Shown here piece after piece: positions 24,269-32,153 of a stretch of DNA of 46,124 bases (within the stretch, counting starts at the first letter, position 1; the number at the start of each line of letters is the position of its first letter). Location of the stretch: positions 1 through 46,124 of the forward strand of contig CAZXLA010000008.1 in NCBI GenBank assembly GCA_964641895.1, given 5' to 3'. The position numbers and the translations under genes were made by a program. The notes beneath the pieces are model-generated. The model searched no databases and was not told where the DNA came from. It saw only the letters and a program-made list of their open reading frames with translations. This stretch comes from UBA2421 sp964641895. Its GTDB lineage: Bacteria; Planctomycetota; Phycisphaerae; Tepidisphaerales; Tepidisphaeraceae.

Positions 24269-25141
24269 TTGAGTGCCCTGACGAAAATATTCGTCGTTTT
24301 ATTGGTCGTGCTGTCGATCGTATCTTCGGCTGCGTTCGTCACTTATGTGAACACCGTTGAAGATACCAAGAAGGCCGCCGAGGTTGCCAAGGCATCGTTT
24401 GCGCTGGAGAGGCAAAAGGCCGACAACTTCAAGGCCGCCGCCGACGCGGCCGAACTGGCCGCCCGGGAGAATTTTAAGAGTGCCACGAACCAAATTGAGC
24501 AGATGAAACAGGCGCGCGACAGCGCCAATAAGTTCGTCGCCGACCGCGATGCCGAAGTGGCCAAGGCGCAATCGCAACTCGCCCTGCAATCGGCCGACTT
24601 AAGTAGACTGACCGAGGCGCTCAAGAGCAGCGAAGACACGAAGAGCAAGCTGCAGGACATGGTCGCATCGCTCCGCGGAAACAACGACAATCTTACGAAG
24701 CAGGGTGCCGAGCAGTCGCTGACGATCAGCGATCTTACCAACAAGCTGGAAGTCACCGAACGCGAACGGCGATTCCTCGCCGAGCAATTTGCTGAAGCGC
24801 AAAATCAATCCGGCAAGCTCGGCAAAGCGCTGAAAGACATGGGCGGCAATGTCCCGGCCATTCTAGAAACCCCGTCGGGCCTCGCCGCCGGTGCCCCACC
24901 GATTAACGGCGTGATTCGCGCCACCCGCACCATCGCGGGGATCCCGTACGCCACGATTTCCGTCGGATCTGCCGACAGCGTGGTGAAGGGGATGGAGTTC
25001 AAAATCGTCGATCGCGATAGCGGCAAGTTTCTCGGTGTACTCACCGTCGATACGGTCGAACCCAACGAAGCCACCGGCCGGCTCGATGGCCCGGCGATTG
25101 CTGATATTCGTCCCGGTGTTGAAGTTCGCACGCAACTCTAA
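24269..25141 (+). CDS. Membrane-anchored coiled-coil protein
   Basis: 290 residues from TTG 24269, behind AAGGAG. Residues 5-26 form one N-terminal membrane helix (IFVVLLVVLSIVSSAAFVTY). Residues about 30-185 are a long Ala/Glu/Lys/Gln-rich coiled coil (TKKAAEVAKASFALERQKAD). Residues 200-290 form a compact beta-rich domain (GVIRATRTIAGIPYATISVG, SVVKGMEFKIVDRDSGKFLG). The layout recalls envelope spanning or tethering proteins, but no named family is recognised. The next gene, a 54-residue membrane protein, is only 56 nt away, so the two may act together at the inner membrane. Confidence 0.75.
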   Translation: MSALTKIFVVLLVVLSIVSSAAFVTYVNTVEDTKKAAEVAKASFALERQKADNFKAAADAAELAARENFKSATNQIEQMKQARDSANKFVADRDAEVAKAQSQLALQSADLSRLTEALKSSEDTKSKLQDMVASLRGNNDNLTKQGAEQSLTISDLTNKLEVTERERRFLAEQFAEAQNQSGKLGKALKDMGGNVPAILETPSGLAAGAPPINGVIRATRTIAGIPYATISVGSADSVVKGMEFKIVDRDSGKFLGVLTVDTVEPNEATGRLDGPAIADIRPGVEVRTQL

Positions 25142-25197
25142 TTGTAGCGCGGATTTAGTTGTAGCGCGGGCCGCCGCGTGATGAAGAGGATGCAACC

Positions 25198-25362
25198 ATG
25201 AGTCGCTTAGGTTCAGGCGCTGATGTAATTCCGGTGAAGGCGGGCAACAACGTTTACACCGTGTTGCTGGCTGTAGCCGTAATTGTTCAGGTGCTGACAG
25301 TAGTCGCGATGTTTATGAAGTTTTCCAGCGCCTTCGGCGGTTACCCGTTCACGATGCCGTAA
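25198..25362 (+). CDS. 54-residue single-helix membrane protein
   Basis: ATG 25198 to TAA 25362 encodes MSRLGSGADVIPVKAGNNVY, then one strong membrane helix (TVLLAVAVIVQVLTVVAMFM) and a short tail KFSSAFGGYPFTMP. A GAGG lies upstream (AAGAGGATGCAACC). Codon use matches its neighbour, and a hairpin follows at 25399. No family is recognised. A direct repeat of TTGTAGCGCGG (25142 and 25159) lies between this gene and the coiled-coil gene. Confidence 0.65.
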   Translation: MSRLGSGADVIPVKAGNNVYTVLLAVAVIVQVLTVVAMFMKFSSAFGGYPFTMP

Positions 25363-25398
25363 ACCGGTACCCGATACGCATTTTCAGTAAATTCAGGA

Positions 25399-25423
25399 CG
25401 GCAACCGATCAAGTCGGTTGTCG
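25399..25423 (+). terminator. Hairpin, possible terminator
   Basis: CGGCAACCGA and TCGGTTGTCG form a 10-bp stem (one G-U pair) with loop TCAAG. No clear T-run follows, so it is at best a weak or bidirectional terminator for the coiled-coil gene pair. Confidence 0.45.
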
Positions 25424-25541
25424 TTCGGCGTTTGGGTGGCGCGCTAAGCCTCAAGCGACGCACGACTTACGATTGGCATTCGCACGGCGCTTGCGGTTTC
25501 GCGGCACGCGCACCGTGGCAGCAAATGAAGGCCTCTGACAC

Positions 25542-25569
25542 TTGGCGATCGACTCGGAATCGGTACTAT
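25542..25569 (+). promoter_or_regulatory. Promoter of the GNAT gene
   Basis: TTGGCG (25542-25547), 16-nt spacer, TACTAT (25564-25569). The start codon is 12 nt after the -10, so the 5' leader would be about 5 nt. This supports ATG 25582 over upstream starts. Confidence 0.45.
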
Positions 25570-25581
25570 CATGTCCCACCG

Positions 25582-26169
25582 ATGCGATGGTTTGATCCGG
25601 GCCGGCTGATTGATCGCGATTTAGAGCTTATCCGCCCGGACGAGCGCTGGATTGATGATGTATTGCACGCATGCCAGCACCCCCTGACCGTGCGTGACGC
25701 GCCTCGTGAAGCGGGCACCACCCGCCGACAGCTCTTTGACTTTTTGAAAGCGGCCCCCGGCGGAAACGATCCCGGCGACGCCGCGCAGCAGCGGGTGCAG
25801 GGTTATGCATTCTGGTTGCGTTTACGGCCGGAGTATTCGCCGGCGTTGAAGATTGCCGGAGGATGCAGCCTGCGGGTGGTGACTACGCCCGAGGTCACGC
25901 GTTATTTTGGCCACCTGGGCTATCACGTCTATCCGCCGGTGCGTGGCAACCACCTTTCGGAACGAGCGTGCCGGCTGCTCTTTCCTCTGGCTCGAGCGCA
26001 CGGGCTGACCGAACTGGTGATCACGTGCAACCCCGAAAACTGGCCCAGCCGCCGAACGTGCGAACGGCTGGGCGCGACGCTCGTGGAGGTGATTGATTTG
26101 CCGGAGTCGAACGTGCTTTATCAACGCGGCGACCGGCAGAAATGCCGATACATATTGTCGCTGGTTTGA
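25582..26169 (+). CDS. GNAT-family N-acetyltransferase (COG3981-like)
   Basis: 195 residues. The segment GHLGYHVYPPVRGNHLSERA carries the acetyl-CoA binding R/Q-x-x-G/N-x-G/H loop in modified form; it is followed by LVITCNPENWPSRRTCERLG, the conserved N-P-E/D-N-x-x-S 'C-terminal helix' of GNAT enzymes. The ending LYQRGDRQKCRYILSL resembles COG3981 predicted acetyltransferases. ATG 25582 is chosen from the promoter position; the frame is open 50 codons further upstream, but that part is unlike a GNAT domain. Substrate unknown. Confidence 0.75.
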   Translation: MRWFDPGRLIDRDLELIRPDERWIDDVLHACQHPLTVRDAPREAGTTRRQLFDFLKAAPGGNDPGDAAQQRVQGYAFWLRLRPEYSPALKIAGGCSLRVVTTPEVTRYFGHLGYHVYPPVRGNHLSERACRLLFPLARAHGLTELVITCNPENWPSRRTCERLGATLVEVIDLPESNVLYQRGDRQKCRYILSLV

Positions 26170-26205
26170 AGGAACGTTGGGTCTTTTTGTCAAAGGAGCA
26201 ATTGT

Positions 26206-26901
26206 ATGAAGAAGAACATCAAAGCGTTCACGCTCATCGAACTGCTGGTGGTGATCGGCATCATCGGTATTCTCATCGCAATCCTGCTGCCGGCGATGAG
26301 CCGCGCGCGTGAACAGAGCAAGACGCTGAAGTGCGCCAGCCAGCTTCGGCAGGTAGGCATCGCGCTCAACAATTACGCGTCGAATTATAAGTGGAATCTA
26401 CCGACGTGGTCTGCGTGGCAGGTGGTGGATGGCAACGGAATGGGTGAAGATACCCCCGGAGACGGCTGGACTGAGCAACTGGCAAAATACATGGCCGGCC
26501 CGACCTCGCAGGTCTATAACTGCCCGAATTTTCCGGAAGACTATCGTATCAACTATTTCCTCACCGCGCGTTTCAGCTTCGTCACCGGCCGGCAGACGAT
26601 GAAGCTGGGTGAAGTCAGAAAGAGCAGCGAGTACGTCATGAGCGGGGACTGCACGGCGCCGGGCCTGTATCCGCGGTCGTTCGGCACTGCTGGAAACACC
26701 GAAGACGACTGCGACAAAGATGATGCCACGCAACAAGGCGTGGTTTTCAAAGGCGAACCTGGCGGATTGAACATCCATCGCGGGGGGAATAACGTGTTGT
26801 TCGCCGACGGCCACGTGGCGCTGTTCCTGGCATTCGACCCCACCGCCATGACCTATCACCCGCGAAAAATGCAGGCATGGAACAGTGTGACGCGCGATTA
26901 A
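26206..26901 (+). CDS. Prepilin-like protein with H-X9-DG motif (DUF1559-like)
   Basis: 231 residues. The N-terminus KKNIKAFTLIELLVVIGIIG is a textbook class III prepilin leader (cleavage before Phe, Glu at +5), followed by ILIAILLPAMSRAREQSKTL and CASQLRQVGIALNNYASNY. The C-terminus has the exact H-X9-DG motif, IHRGGNNVLFADGHV. ATG 26206 follows AAAGGAG. Compared with the 3127 paralogue this one is canonical. No pilus or type II secretion machinery is nearby. The role in planctomycetes is not established. Confidence 0.88.
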   Translation: MKKNIKAFTLIELLVVIGIIGILIAILLPAMSRAREQSKTLKCASQLRQVGIALNNYASNYKWNLPTWSAWQVVDGNGMGEDTPGDGWTEQLAKYMAGPTSQVYNCPNFPEDYRINYFLTARFSFVTGRQTMKLGEVRKSSEYVMSGDCTAPGLYPRSFGTAGNTEDDCDKDDATQQGVVFKGEPGGLNIHRGGNNVLFADGHVALFLAFDPTAMTYHPRKMQAWNSVTRD

Positions 26902-26913
26902 GCGTCGAGTTCG

Positions 26914-26940
26914 CCCGTTGGGTTAAACGGGATTGTTTTG
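26914..26940 (+). terminator. Weak hairpin terminator after the prepilin gene
   Basis: CCCGTT/AACGGG stem with a 6-nt loop, then ATTGTTTT, 13 nt after the stop. The stem is only 6 bp. The convergent HTH gene ends just beyond. Confidence 0.4.
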
Positions 26941-26957
26941 CGGGTCAACACGATCGC

Positions 26958-27314
26958 CTACGCGGCACGCCGGCGCGCCGGTGGGTTTCGCACGCTTCGT
27001 CGCACGAAGGCTGAGGGTTCGCGCTGAATGGCGTCGAGCAGCCGACATGCCATAGGTGACGGCACGCGACGGCCGGCTTCCCAGTGCTGCACGAGTCGCT
27101 TTGAAACGCACATCATCGCGGCGAGCCAGTTCACACTGACATTGATCCGACGCCGCGCTCTACGAACCTGCCGCGCGGTGTAAGTCGGCGCATCGATGAT
27201 CTCGATGGTGGTCACACTCAGGACGTCCTCGGGGCGTTGGCCGGCGTCCAGAATTGCCTTGAGCTCTCGCATCGATGCCATCAGTTCGTCTGCCAAGCGA
27301 CGTTTCCGCTTCAT
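26958..27314 (-). CDS. Orphan HTH (HigA/XRE-like) protein coupled to trmB
   Basis: 118 residues. An XRE/HigA helix-turn-helix is seen at VNWLAAMMCVSKRLVQHWEA followed by GRRVPSPMACRLLDAIQREP, as in antitoxins of the HigA/NadS group. The N-terminus (MKRKRRLADELMASMRELKA) is basic and helical. The C-terminus is Arg-rich. Its ATG overlaps the trmB stop (TCATGA). No HigB/RelE toxin lies on either side, so it is an orphan antitoxin or a stand-alone regulator. Confidence 0.75.
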   Translation of the reverse strand: MKRKRRLADELMASMRELKAILDAGQRPEDVLSVTTIEIIDAPTYTARQVRRARRRINVSVNWLAAMMCVSKRLVQHWEAGRRVPSPMACRLLDAIQREPSAFVRRSVRNPPARRRAA

Positions 27315-27946
27315 GAGTATTCTCCATTCTTGACCGCCGCAATCGCATTAAACGGCCGGCCCTCTCGGCGGTATTTGCGTTCGAAGTTCGTGCCGACGAA
27401 TTCCCCCTCGCCCGCCGAACCGGGTCGGTTATAGTCGATGACGGTCAGACCCTTCGTTGAGCGGATGACACGATCGATTTGTTCGAAATAGTTTGAGTGG
27501 TCGGTCACCACCTGAATTCGCCCGGCGGGCTCAAGGATACGCAGTGCCGTCGGCATGAACTTTTCCTGGATTAACCGCCGCTTGTTGTGCCGCGCCTTGG
27601 GCCACGGGTCGGGGAAGTAGATATGCAGCACTCGGATCGCGCCGTCGGGCACAAATTCGTGCAGAAAAAAGCCCGCCTCGGCGCGCGCGGTGCGTGCGTT
27701 GTCGCATCCGTTACGCCGGAGTCGATCGCTGCAGTACCGCCAGTAAAATTTCGCGTACTCAATACCAAAAAAGTTCGTATCCTTCCGCGCGGCGGCCTGC
27801 TCGGTGATGAAGGTGCCTTTTCCCATGCCGATTTCGAGTTCGATCGGGTTATTGTTGCCGAATAGCTCGGCAAAGTTCATCGGCCGCGCGATCTTGTCCA
27901 CGTCCAGCCCGATCGGTTCCACTACCAGTTCATGATTCGTCTGCAT
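27311..27946 (-). CDS. trmB: tRNA (guanine46-N7)-methyltransferase TrmB
   Basis: SAM-dependent enzyme making m7G46 in the tRNA variable loop. 211 residues from ATG 27946; the frame is open 50 codons upstream, but that part is antisense to the neighbour's promoter region and unlike TrmB. Motifs: ELEIGMGKGTFI (SAM loop), FFGIEYAKFYWRY, the hallmark IYFPDPWPKARHNKRRLIQ and VVTDHSNYFEQI, and GTNFERKYRREGRP at the end. Its stop overlaps the start of the orphan HTH gene. Divergent from the DedA-like gene. Confidence 0.95.
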   Translation of the reverse strand: MQTNHELVVEPIGLDVDKIARPMNFAELFGNNNPIELEIGMGKGTFITEQAAARKDTNFFGIEYAKFYWRYCSDRLRRNGCDNARTARAEAGFFLHEFVPDGAIRVLHIYFPDPWPKARHNKRRLIQEKFMPTALRILEPAGRIQVVTDHSNYFEQIDRVIRSTKGLTVIDYNRPGSAGEGEFVGTNFERKYRREGRPFNAIAAVKNGEYS

Positions 27947-28078
27947 CGTTGTAGATTCTACCGAACGCGCTTCCAAGCCGCTTGTGAGCAATGCGAACAG
28001 GCGGATCAAACTGCAAGAAATCGCAGGACCACACGATCGACTGCGATCTCGACCAATCTCCTCTATACTTGGGAAACA

Positions 28079-28855
28079 GTGGATTCCGCAACGCAAACAA
28101 CGCCGACTTCACCCGCGCCGCCGCGAACGCTGAAGGACTACCTGCGCCGACTCGGCCCCGCGGGGCTGCTGGCGATTATGGCTTCCACCGTGCCGCCGCT
28201 GGGAAGTATTTTGCTTTTCTACTACATCCACTCGGTTAGCGGTTGGCTGCGGTCAACCTCAACCGGCCCCATTGTTTACGCGGCGGCTTTCATTCCGCTG
28301 GGTGGGCTTAACCTGCTTCCGACCTATGTGTTTTCAGCATTGGGGGGATGGGCATTCGGCTTTTGGACCGGATTGATCGCCGCCATGACAGGAATCGTAT
28401 TGGCGGCGCTGCTGGCGTATGCTGTCGGCCGCAAGGCGGCGGGTGAACGCGTGGTGACGTTGCTGAAGGAAAACGTCAAATGGCGCGCCGTCTACAACGC
28501 CCTGCTCGGCGGGGGGTTCTGGCGAACCCTGTTCATCGTCACGTTGCTGCGTTTCCCACCCAACTCGCCTTTCGCCATTTCCAACCTCGTCCTGTCGGCG
28601 GCGAAGACCAATTTGCCGGCGTATCTCTTGGCCACCATTTTCGGCATGCTTCCTCGCACCGCCCTGGTCGTGTGGATCGGCGCGCACGTCAGCGGCGACG
28701 AATTCAAGCTTAGCGATCAGAAGTGGCTATTTTGGGTCGGCATCGTGTGCGCGGTGATCGTGATCGGCGTGATCGGAAAAATAGCACAAGCAGCCGTGCA
28801 CCGCGCGTTAGCAAGCCTTCCTGCCGAAGTCGCACCGAGCGAAATGAGTCATTGA
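28079..28855 (+). CDS. TVP38/TMEM64 (DedA-like) membrane protein
   Basis: 258 residues from GTG 28079. Six or so membrane segments; the SNARE-associated/VTT domain is visible as LPTYVFSALGGWAFGFWTGL, GIVLAALLAYAVGRKAAGER and the re-entrant signature LLRFPPNSPFAISNLVLSAA. Proteins of this group have been linked to lipid scrambling or small-molecule transport. A -10-like TATACT (28064-28069) sits 9 nt before the GTG, suggesting an almost leaderless mRNA. The lipoprotein gene starts 1 nt after its stop. Confidence 0.85.
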   Translation: MDSATQTTPTSPAPPRTLKDYLRRLGPAGLLAIMASTVPPLGSILLFYYIHSVSGWLRSTSTGPIVYAAAFIPLGGLNLLPTYVFSALGGWAFGFWTGLIAAMTGIVLAALLAYAVGRKAAGERVVTLLKENVKWRAVYNALLGGGFWRTLFIVTLLRFPPNSPFAISNLVLSAAKTNLPAYLLATIFGMLPRTALVVWIGAHVSGDEFKLSDQKWLFWVGIVCAVIVIGVIGKIAQAAVHRALASLPAEVAPSEMSH

Positions 28856-28856
28856 A

Positions 28857-29450
28857 ATGATCCGATTCACCACCAGCCTGTTGTGTCTTTTTGCACTCAG
28901 TGCCTTCGGCTGCACGAAGTACGATTATGCGATTGTCGACCCGCCCGACCTGGCTATCACGGTCGCCGGGAAAAATGAATCGGTGTTCAACACGCAGTCG
29001 GCCGAGTATCGACTGCGCGTGGTGGAGAACGTGCTGGTCATGTTCATCTACAACCGCGCGAGCTCGTCGGTGCAACTGTCGGGCAGCAAAAGCGTGGTGA
29101 TCGGGCCCGACGGCGCGAGCCATCCGATCATCGGCCAGACCATCGCCGCCGGCAGCTTCATTAAACTCATCCTGCCACCGCCGCGTCCGCAGGCGCAACC
29201 CGACGGGCCTGGGTTTCATTACGGCGTGGGCTATTCGACCGGCCGCGGCGGTCGGCACCGCTCGCCGTACGCTGGCTCGGGTGTCGGCGTCGATTTTTAT
29301 GATCCGCCCTCCTACACCCTTTACGATTCGGCCAACCCCGCCTACTGGGATTGGCACGGCGAAACGCAGGTCACCCTCACGCTCAGCTACGACCATGATG
29401 GCGCTGAGACCACCGATCGCTTCGTCATCCAGCGCCGAAAAGTACAGTAG
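28857..29450 (+). CDS. Lipoprotein of unknown function
   Basis: 197 residues with a lipoprotein signal, MIRFTTSLLCLFALSAFGC, the last Cys being the acylation site. The rest is beta-rich (YRLRVVENVLVMFIYNRASS, SKSVVIGPDGASHPI) with a Gly/Tyr/His-rich loop (GFHYGVGYSTGRGGRHRSPY) and a final domain (TQVTLTLSYDHDGAETTDRF). No family recognised. It begins 1 nt after the DedA-like gene, so both are probably one transcript and one envelope function. Confidence 0.8.
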   Translation: MIRFTTSLLCLFALSAFGCTKYDYAIVDPPDLAITVAGKNESVFNTQSAEYRLRVVENVLVMFIYNRASSSVQLSGSKSVVIGPDGASHPIIGQTIAAGSFIKLILPPPRPQAQPDGPGFHYGVGYSTGRGGRHRSPYAGSGVGVDFYDPPSYTLYDSANPAYWDWHGETQVTLTLSYDHDGAETTDRFVIQRRKVQ

Positions 29451-29492
29451 GCACGGCGGAATTGTGGTTCGACCGGCGCTCTCGTAAAATTC

Positions 29493-29498
29493 TATAAT
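29493..29498 (+). promoter_or_regulatory. -10 box TATAAT before the oxidoreductase gene
   Basis: A perfect TATAAT lies 27 nt before ATG 29525. The best upstream match, TTCGAC (29468), is 19 nt away, so the -35 is weak. A Shine-Dalgarno AAGGA follows at 29510. Confidence 0.45.
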
Positions 29499-29524
29499 CT
29501 CAATCTTTCAAGGATGTACTTATT

Positions 29525-30442
29525 ATGGCTAGCGCTATTCGTTTGGGTTGCATTGGAATTGATTCATCGCATCTTCCAGAGTTCACGAGGCGCATCAAGG
29601 CGCTGAGTGATGCCGGATCGACGCCGTGCAAGGTCACACAGTTCTGGAGCGACGGCCAACACGACTGGCCCAACCCCGCCGACATCGAAAAATGGGAAAT
29701 GGACACGCTCTCGATGGGCGTCACGCAGGCAAAGAGCCTCGACGACATGCTCGGCAGCGTCGATGGCGTGCTGGTCTTGGCCGTCAACGGCAATAAGCAC
29801 AAAGCCCTCGCCATGCCATCGCTGGAGAAGGGGTTGCCCACCTACATTGATAAGCCGATGACGTGCAATCTCACCGAGGCACAGCAACTACTGTCGTTAG
29901 CTAGAAGGAGCAACGCCCGCTGTTACTCCGCCAGTTCGCTGCGGTTTATCACCGAAATTGCCAAGCTCGATTTCGCCAAGCTCGGCAAGATCGCCGCGAT
30001 CGATGTCTACGGTGCCGGCGAACTGCTCGAGATGATGCCCGACCTCTGGCATTACGGCTGTCATAGCATCGAAATGGTCGACGCCATTTTCAAAGCCAGC
30101 GGCCAAGGTCCCGGCGTAAAGCGCGTGAGTGCGATCAAGTTCGAAGACCGCCACCTGGTTGATTACGAATACCACGACGGCCGATACGTGCGAATGCGCC
30201 TCGAACGCAAAGGCACGTGGAGCTTCGGCGCAACGGTCCACGGCGAGCAGGCCGTCCAGCAGTTCGTGGTCGATTTCGGCCCGGTTTACACGCGCTTAGT
30301 CGAAGGTATGGTGAAGTTCTTCGAAGGCAGAGAAGCCCCGGTGAGTTTGCGCGATATCGTAGAAAACGTGGCGGTCATGGAAAAGGGGAACGAGTCGATC
30401 AAGAAAGATGGCGCATGGGTGAATGTGCCGGTGATTGAATAA
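29525..30442 (+). CDS. Gfo/Idh/MocA-family oxidoreductase
   Basis: 305 residues. N-terminal Rossmann fold with IRLGCIGIDSSHLPEF (Gly-poor variant of GxGxxG), VDGVLVLAVNGNKHKALAMP and the diagnostic EKGLPTYIDKPMTCNLTEA, the E-K-P/D-K-P loop of this family. The C-terminal beta-sheet domain is present and ends in VSLRDIVENVAVMEKGNESI. Members oxidise sugars or inositols with NAD(P). The cofactor loop IDSSH lacks the standard glycines, seen in some planctomycete members; function on a specific sugar cannot be assigned. It stands alone between a lipoprotein and an amidase gene. Confidence 0.85.
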   Translation: MASAIRLGCIGIDSSHLPEFTRRIKALSDAGSTPCKVTQFWSDGQHDWPNPADIEKWEMDTLSMGVTQAKSLDDMLGSVDGVLVLAVNGNKHKALAMPSLEKGLPTYIDKPMTCNLTEAQQLLSLARRSNARCYSASSLRFITEIAKLDFAKLGKIAAIDVYGAGELLEMMPDLWHYGCHSIEMVDAIFKASGQGPGVKRVSAIKFEDRHLVDYEYHDGRYVRMRLERKGTWSFGATVHGEQAVQQFVVDFGPVYTRLVEGMVKFFEGREAPVSLRDIVENVAVMEKGNESIKKDGAWVNVPVIE

Positions 30443-30585
30443 ATTTCTCCCTCGCCCGGGTCCCCGGGGGAGTGCTGAGGGTTCTTCCGGCGAACCAAAT
30501 GCGTTTGATTCGCTTGCCCGCTTCGACGACGAAGAGAATTGACCACACAGGCGCAGAGAACAGGGAGAAGAGAGGTAAAGAGAGG

Positions 30586-30661
30586 TTGTAACCGCAGATT
30601 ACGCAGAAATAGAGCGAGCGGTCTCAATATCTGTGTAATCTGCGCAATCTGCGGTTGAAAA
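30586..30661. repeat. CGCAGATTAA-family palindrome
   Basis: TTGTAACCGCAGATTACGCA (continuing GAAATAG) faces TCTGTGTAATCTGCGCAATC (continuing TGCGGTTGAAA). Flanked by CACAGAGG-type stretches at about 30541-30585 and 30668-30690. The 271-base gap 30443-30713 is made almost wholly of such repeats and carries no gene. Confidence 0.7.
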
Positions 30662-30713
30662 ATTCTACCTCCGTGTCTCTGTGGTTCTTTCAATCGAAAA
30701 CCAGAGGATAGTA

Positions 30714-32012
30714 ATGATAGATCGACCCAACGCCATCCTTCACGTTCTCTTCCTAAGTGTCCTCTGTGCTTCTGTGGCTTCAACAGGCATTGCCTGTAAA
30801 TCGTCCGCGAAACCGCAAGCATCCACCGCGCGATACCCGACGAGTAATCCATCCTGGAAGCCGATGTCGCTCGAAGGCGCGATGGCGCTGATCGATTCTC
30901 GTCCGGATTGGCGCGGCGAATATCCGCCGATCGCCATTCCGCGTCACCCGGCAGAGAAACATCTGAAAGACATCACCATCGTGCTCGACCCCGGCCACGG
31001 GATGAGCGACGGGAACAGCGTCGAAAAAGACCCGACTTACAAACGCGGGCCGACCGGCGTGCGCGAAGATGACATCAATCTGCGTGTGTCGCTGCTGCTG
31101 GCCAGACTGCTCAAAGACGCCGGCGCAAATGTGATACTCACGCGCGAGCAAGACATCTATATCGGTCTGAAAGAGCGTGCTGAGATCGCCAACACCGCCC
31201 CACGGGCTGATGGTGGAGTGGGCGCGGATTTGTTCATCAGCATCCATCACAACGCGGTGAACAACCCGGTCGCCAATTACACAAGCGTGTGGTACCACGG
31301 CCAAGTGGACGACGCCGAAGCGGCGCTGGACGTCGCCAGGCCCATCGCGCATCGCCTCGGCGAAGCCATGCACACCGACGTCGCCAAAACCAGTCCGCTC
31401 ATGAGCGACCAACTGATGTACGCCGGCGGGTTTGGTGTGTTGCGCGCGTGCGAGATGCCGGCGATTCTGCTCGAGTGCTCGTTTTACACCAACCCGGATG
31501 AGGAACAACGCCTCCGCGACGCCGGCTATAACCTGCGCGAGGCGTACGCGATCTATGAAGGCCTGTGCGAATGGGCGTACGAAGGCCGGCCGACGCAGAC
31601 CTTGCCGACCGTGGAGTTCAGCCCCGTCGGCGGAAACACGCTGCGGCTTGCAACAACGCTGAACGAGTCGCTGCCCGATTGGTGGGGTAAGGATCGCAAC
31701 CGCATTTTGCAATCAAGCATTCGCGTGACGATCGACGGCAAGACGGCGCCACACGAATTCGATTGGGCGTCGAAGCGATTAACCGCAAGTTTCACCGTTC
31801 CCCCGAGGCGCGAGCCGGGCGAATTGATTCCGATCGAGTTGGAAATCCACTTTGCCAACATGTTCAAGCACGCCAACCACCCTCAGCGGTACTTGGTTGA
31901 AGTGCAGCCGAAGGATTGGTTGGTTGCGATCAAACCCCAACGCGTCAAACAAGCCCGCCCCGCGGCAACGCAAGGAGCCACGCGCCCGGCGACGACACGA
32001 TCGACGCGGTAA
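30714..32012 (+). CDS. N-acetylmuramoyl-L-alanine amidase (Amidase_3)
   Basis: 432 residues, ATG 30714 behind AGAGGA. Zinc amidase that cuts the MurNAc-L-Ala bond of peptidoglycan. Catalytic set seen: VLDPGHGMSDGN (His), GVREDDINLRV (Glu), FISIHHNAVNNP (His) and ILLECSFYTNPDEE (Glu). A C-terminal beta domain of about 120 residues (TLRLATTLNESLPDWWGKDR) follows the catalytic domain. The signal peptide VLFLSVLCASVASTGIAC may end in a lipobox, although Gly at -3 is atypical. Its hydrophobic core is encoded by a copy of the CACAGAGG repeat (30757-30780). Signals export to the cell wall. Confidence 0.9.
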   Translation: MIDRPNAILHVLFLSVLCASVASTGIACKSSAKPQASTARYPTSNPSWKPMSLEGAMALIDSRPDWRGEYPPIAIPRHPAEKHLKDITIVLDPGHGMSDGNSVEKDPTYKRGPTGVREDDINLRVSLLLARLLKDAGANVILTREQDIYIGLKERAEIANTAPRADGGVGADLFISIHHNAVNNPVANYTSVWYHGQVDDAEAALDVARPIAHRLGEAMHTDVAKTSPLMSDQLMYAGGFGVLRACEMPAILLECSFYTNPDEEQRLRDAGYNLREAYAIYEGLCEWAYEGRPTQTLPTVEFSPVGGNTLRLATTLNESLPDWWGKDRNRILQSSIRVTIDGKTAPHEFDWASKRLTASFTVPPRREPGELIPIELEIHFANMFKHANHPQRYLVEVQPKDWLVAIKPQRVKQARPAATQGATRPATTRSTR

Positions 32013-32028
32013 GTTTGGGATGAAGCTA

Positions 32029-32107
32029 GGGTGGCACAGACATTCCTGTCTGTGTCTCCGATTGCCGCGCCGAACCGGAAACACAGATAGGAATGTCTGT
32101 GCCACCC
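32029..32107. repeat. 27-bp near-perfect palindrome
   Basis: GGGTGGCACAGACATTCCTG (continuing TCTGTGT; 32029-32055) and ACACAGATAGGAATGTCTGT (continuing GCCACCC; 32081-32107) match at 26 of 27 positions with a 25-nt loop. It lies 16 nt after the amidase stop, without a T-run, as expected for a mobile palindromic element rather than a terminator. Confidence 0.8.
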
Positions 32108-32153
32108 ATTCGTCGGCTTGCCAGCGCAACCTCATACCCTTACGTTCTTGGTT

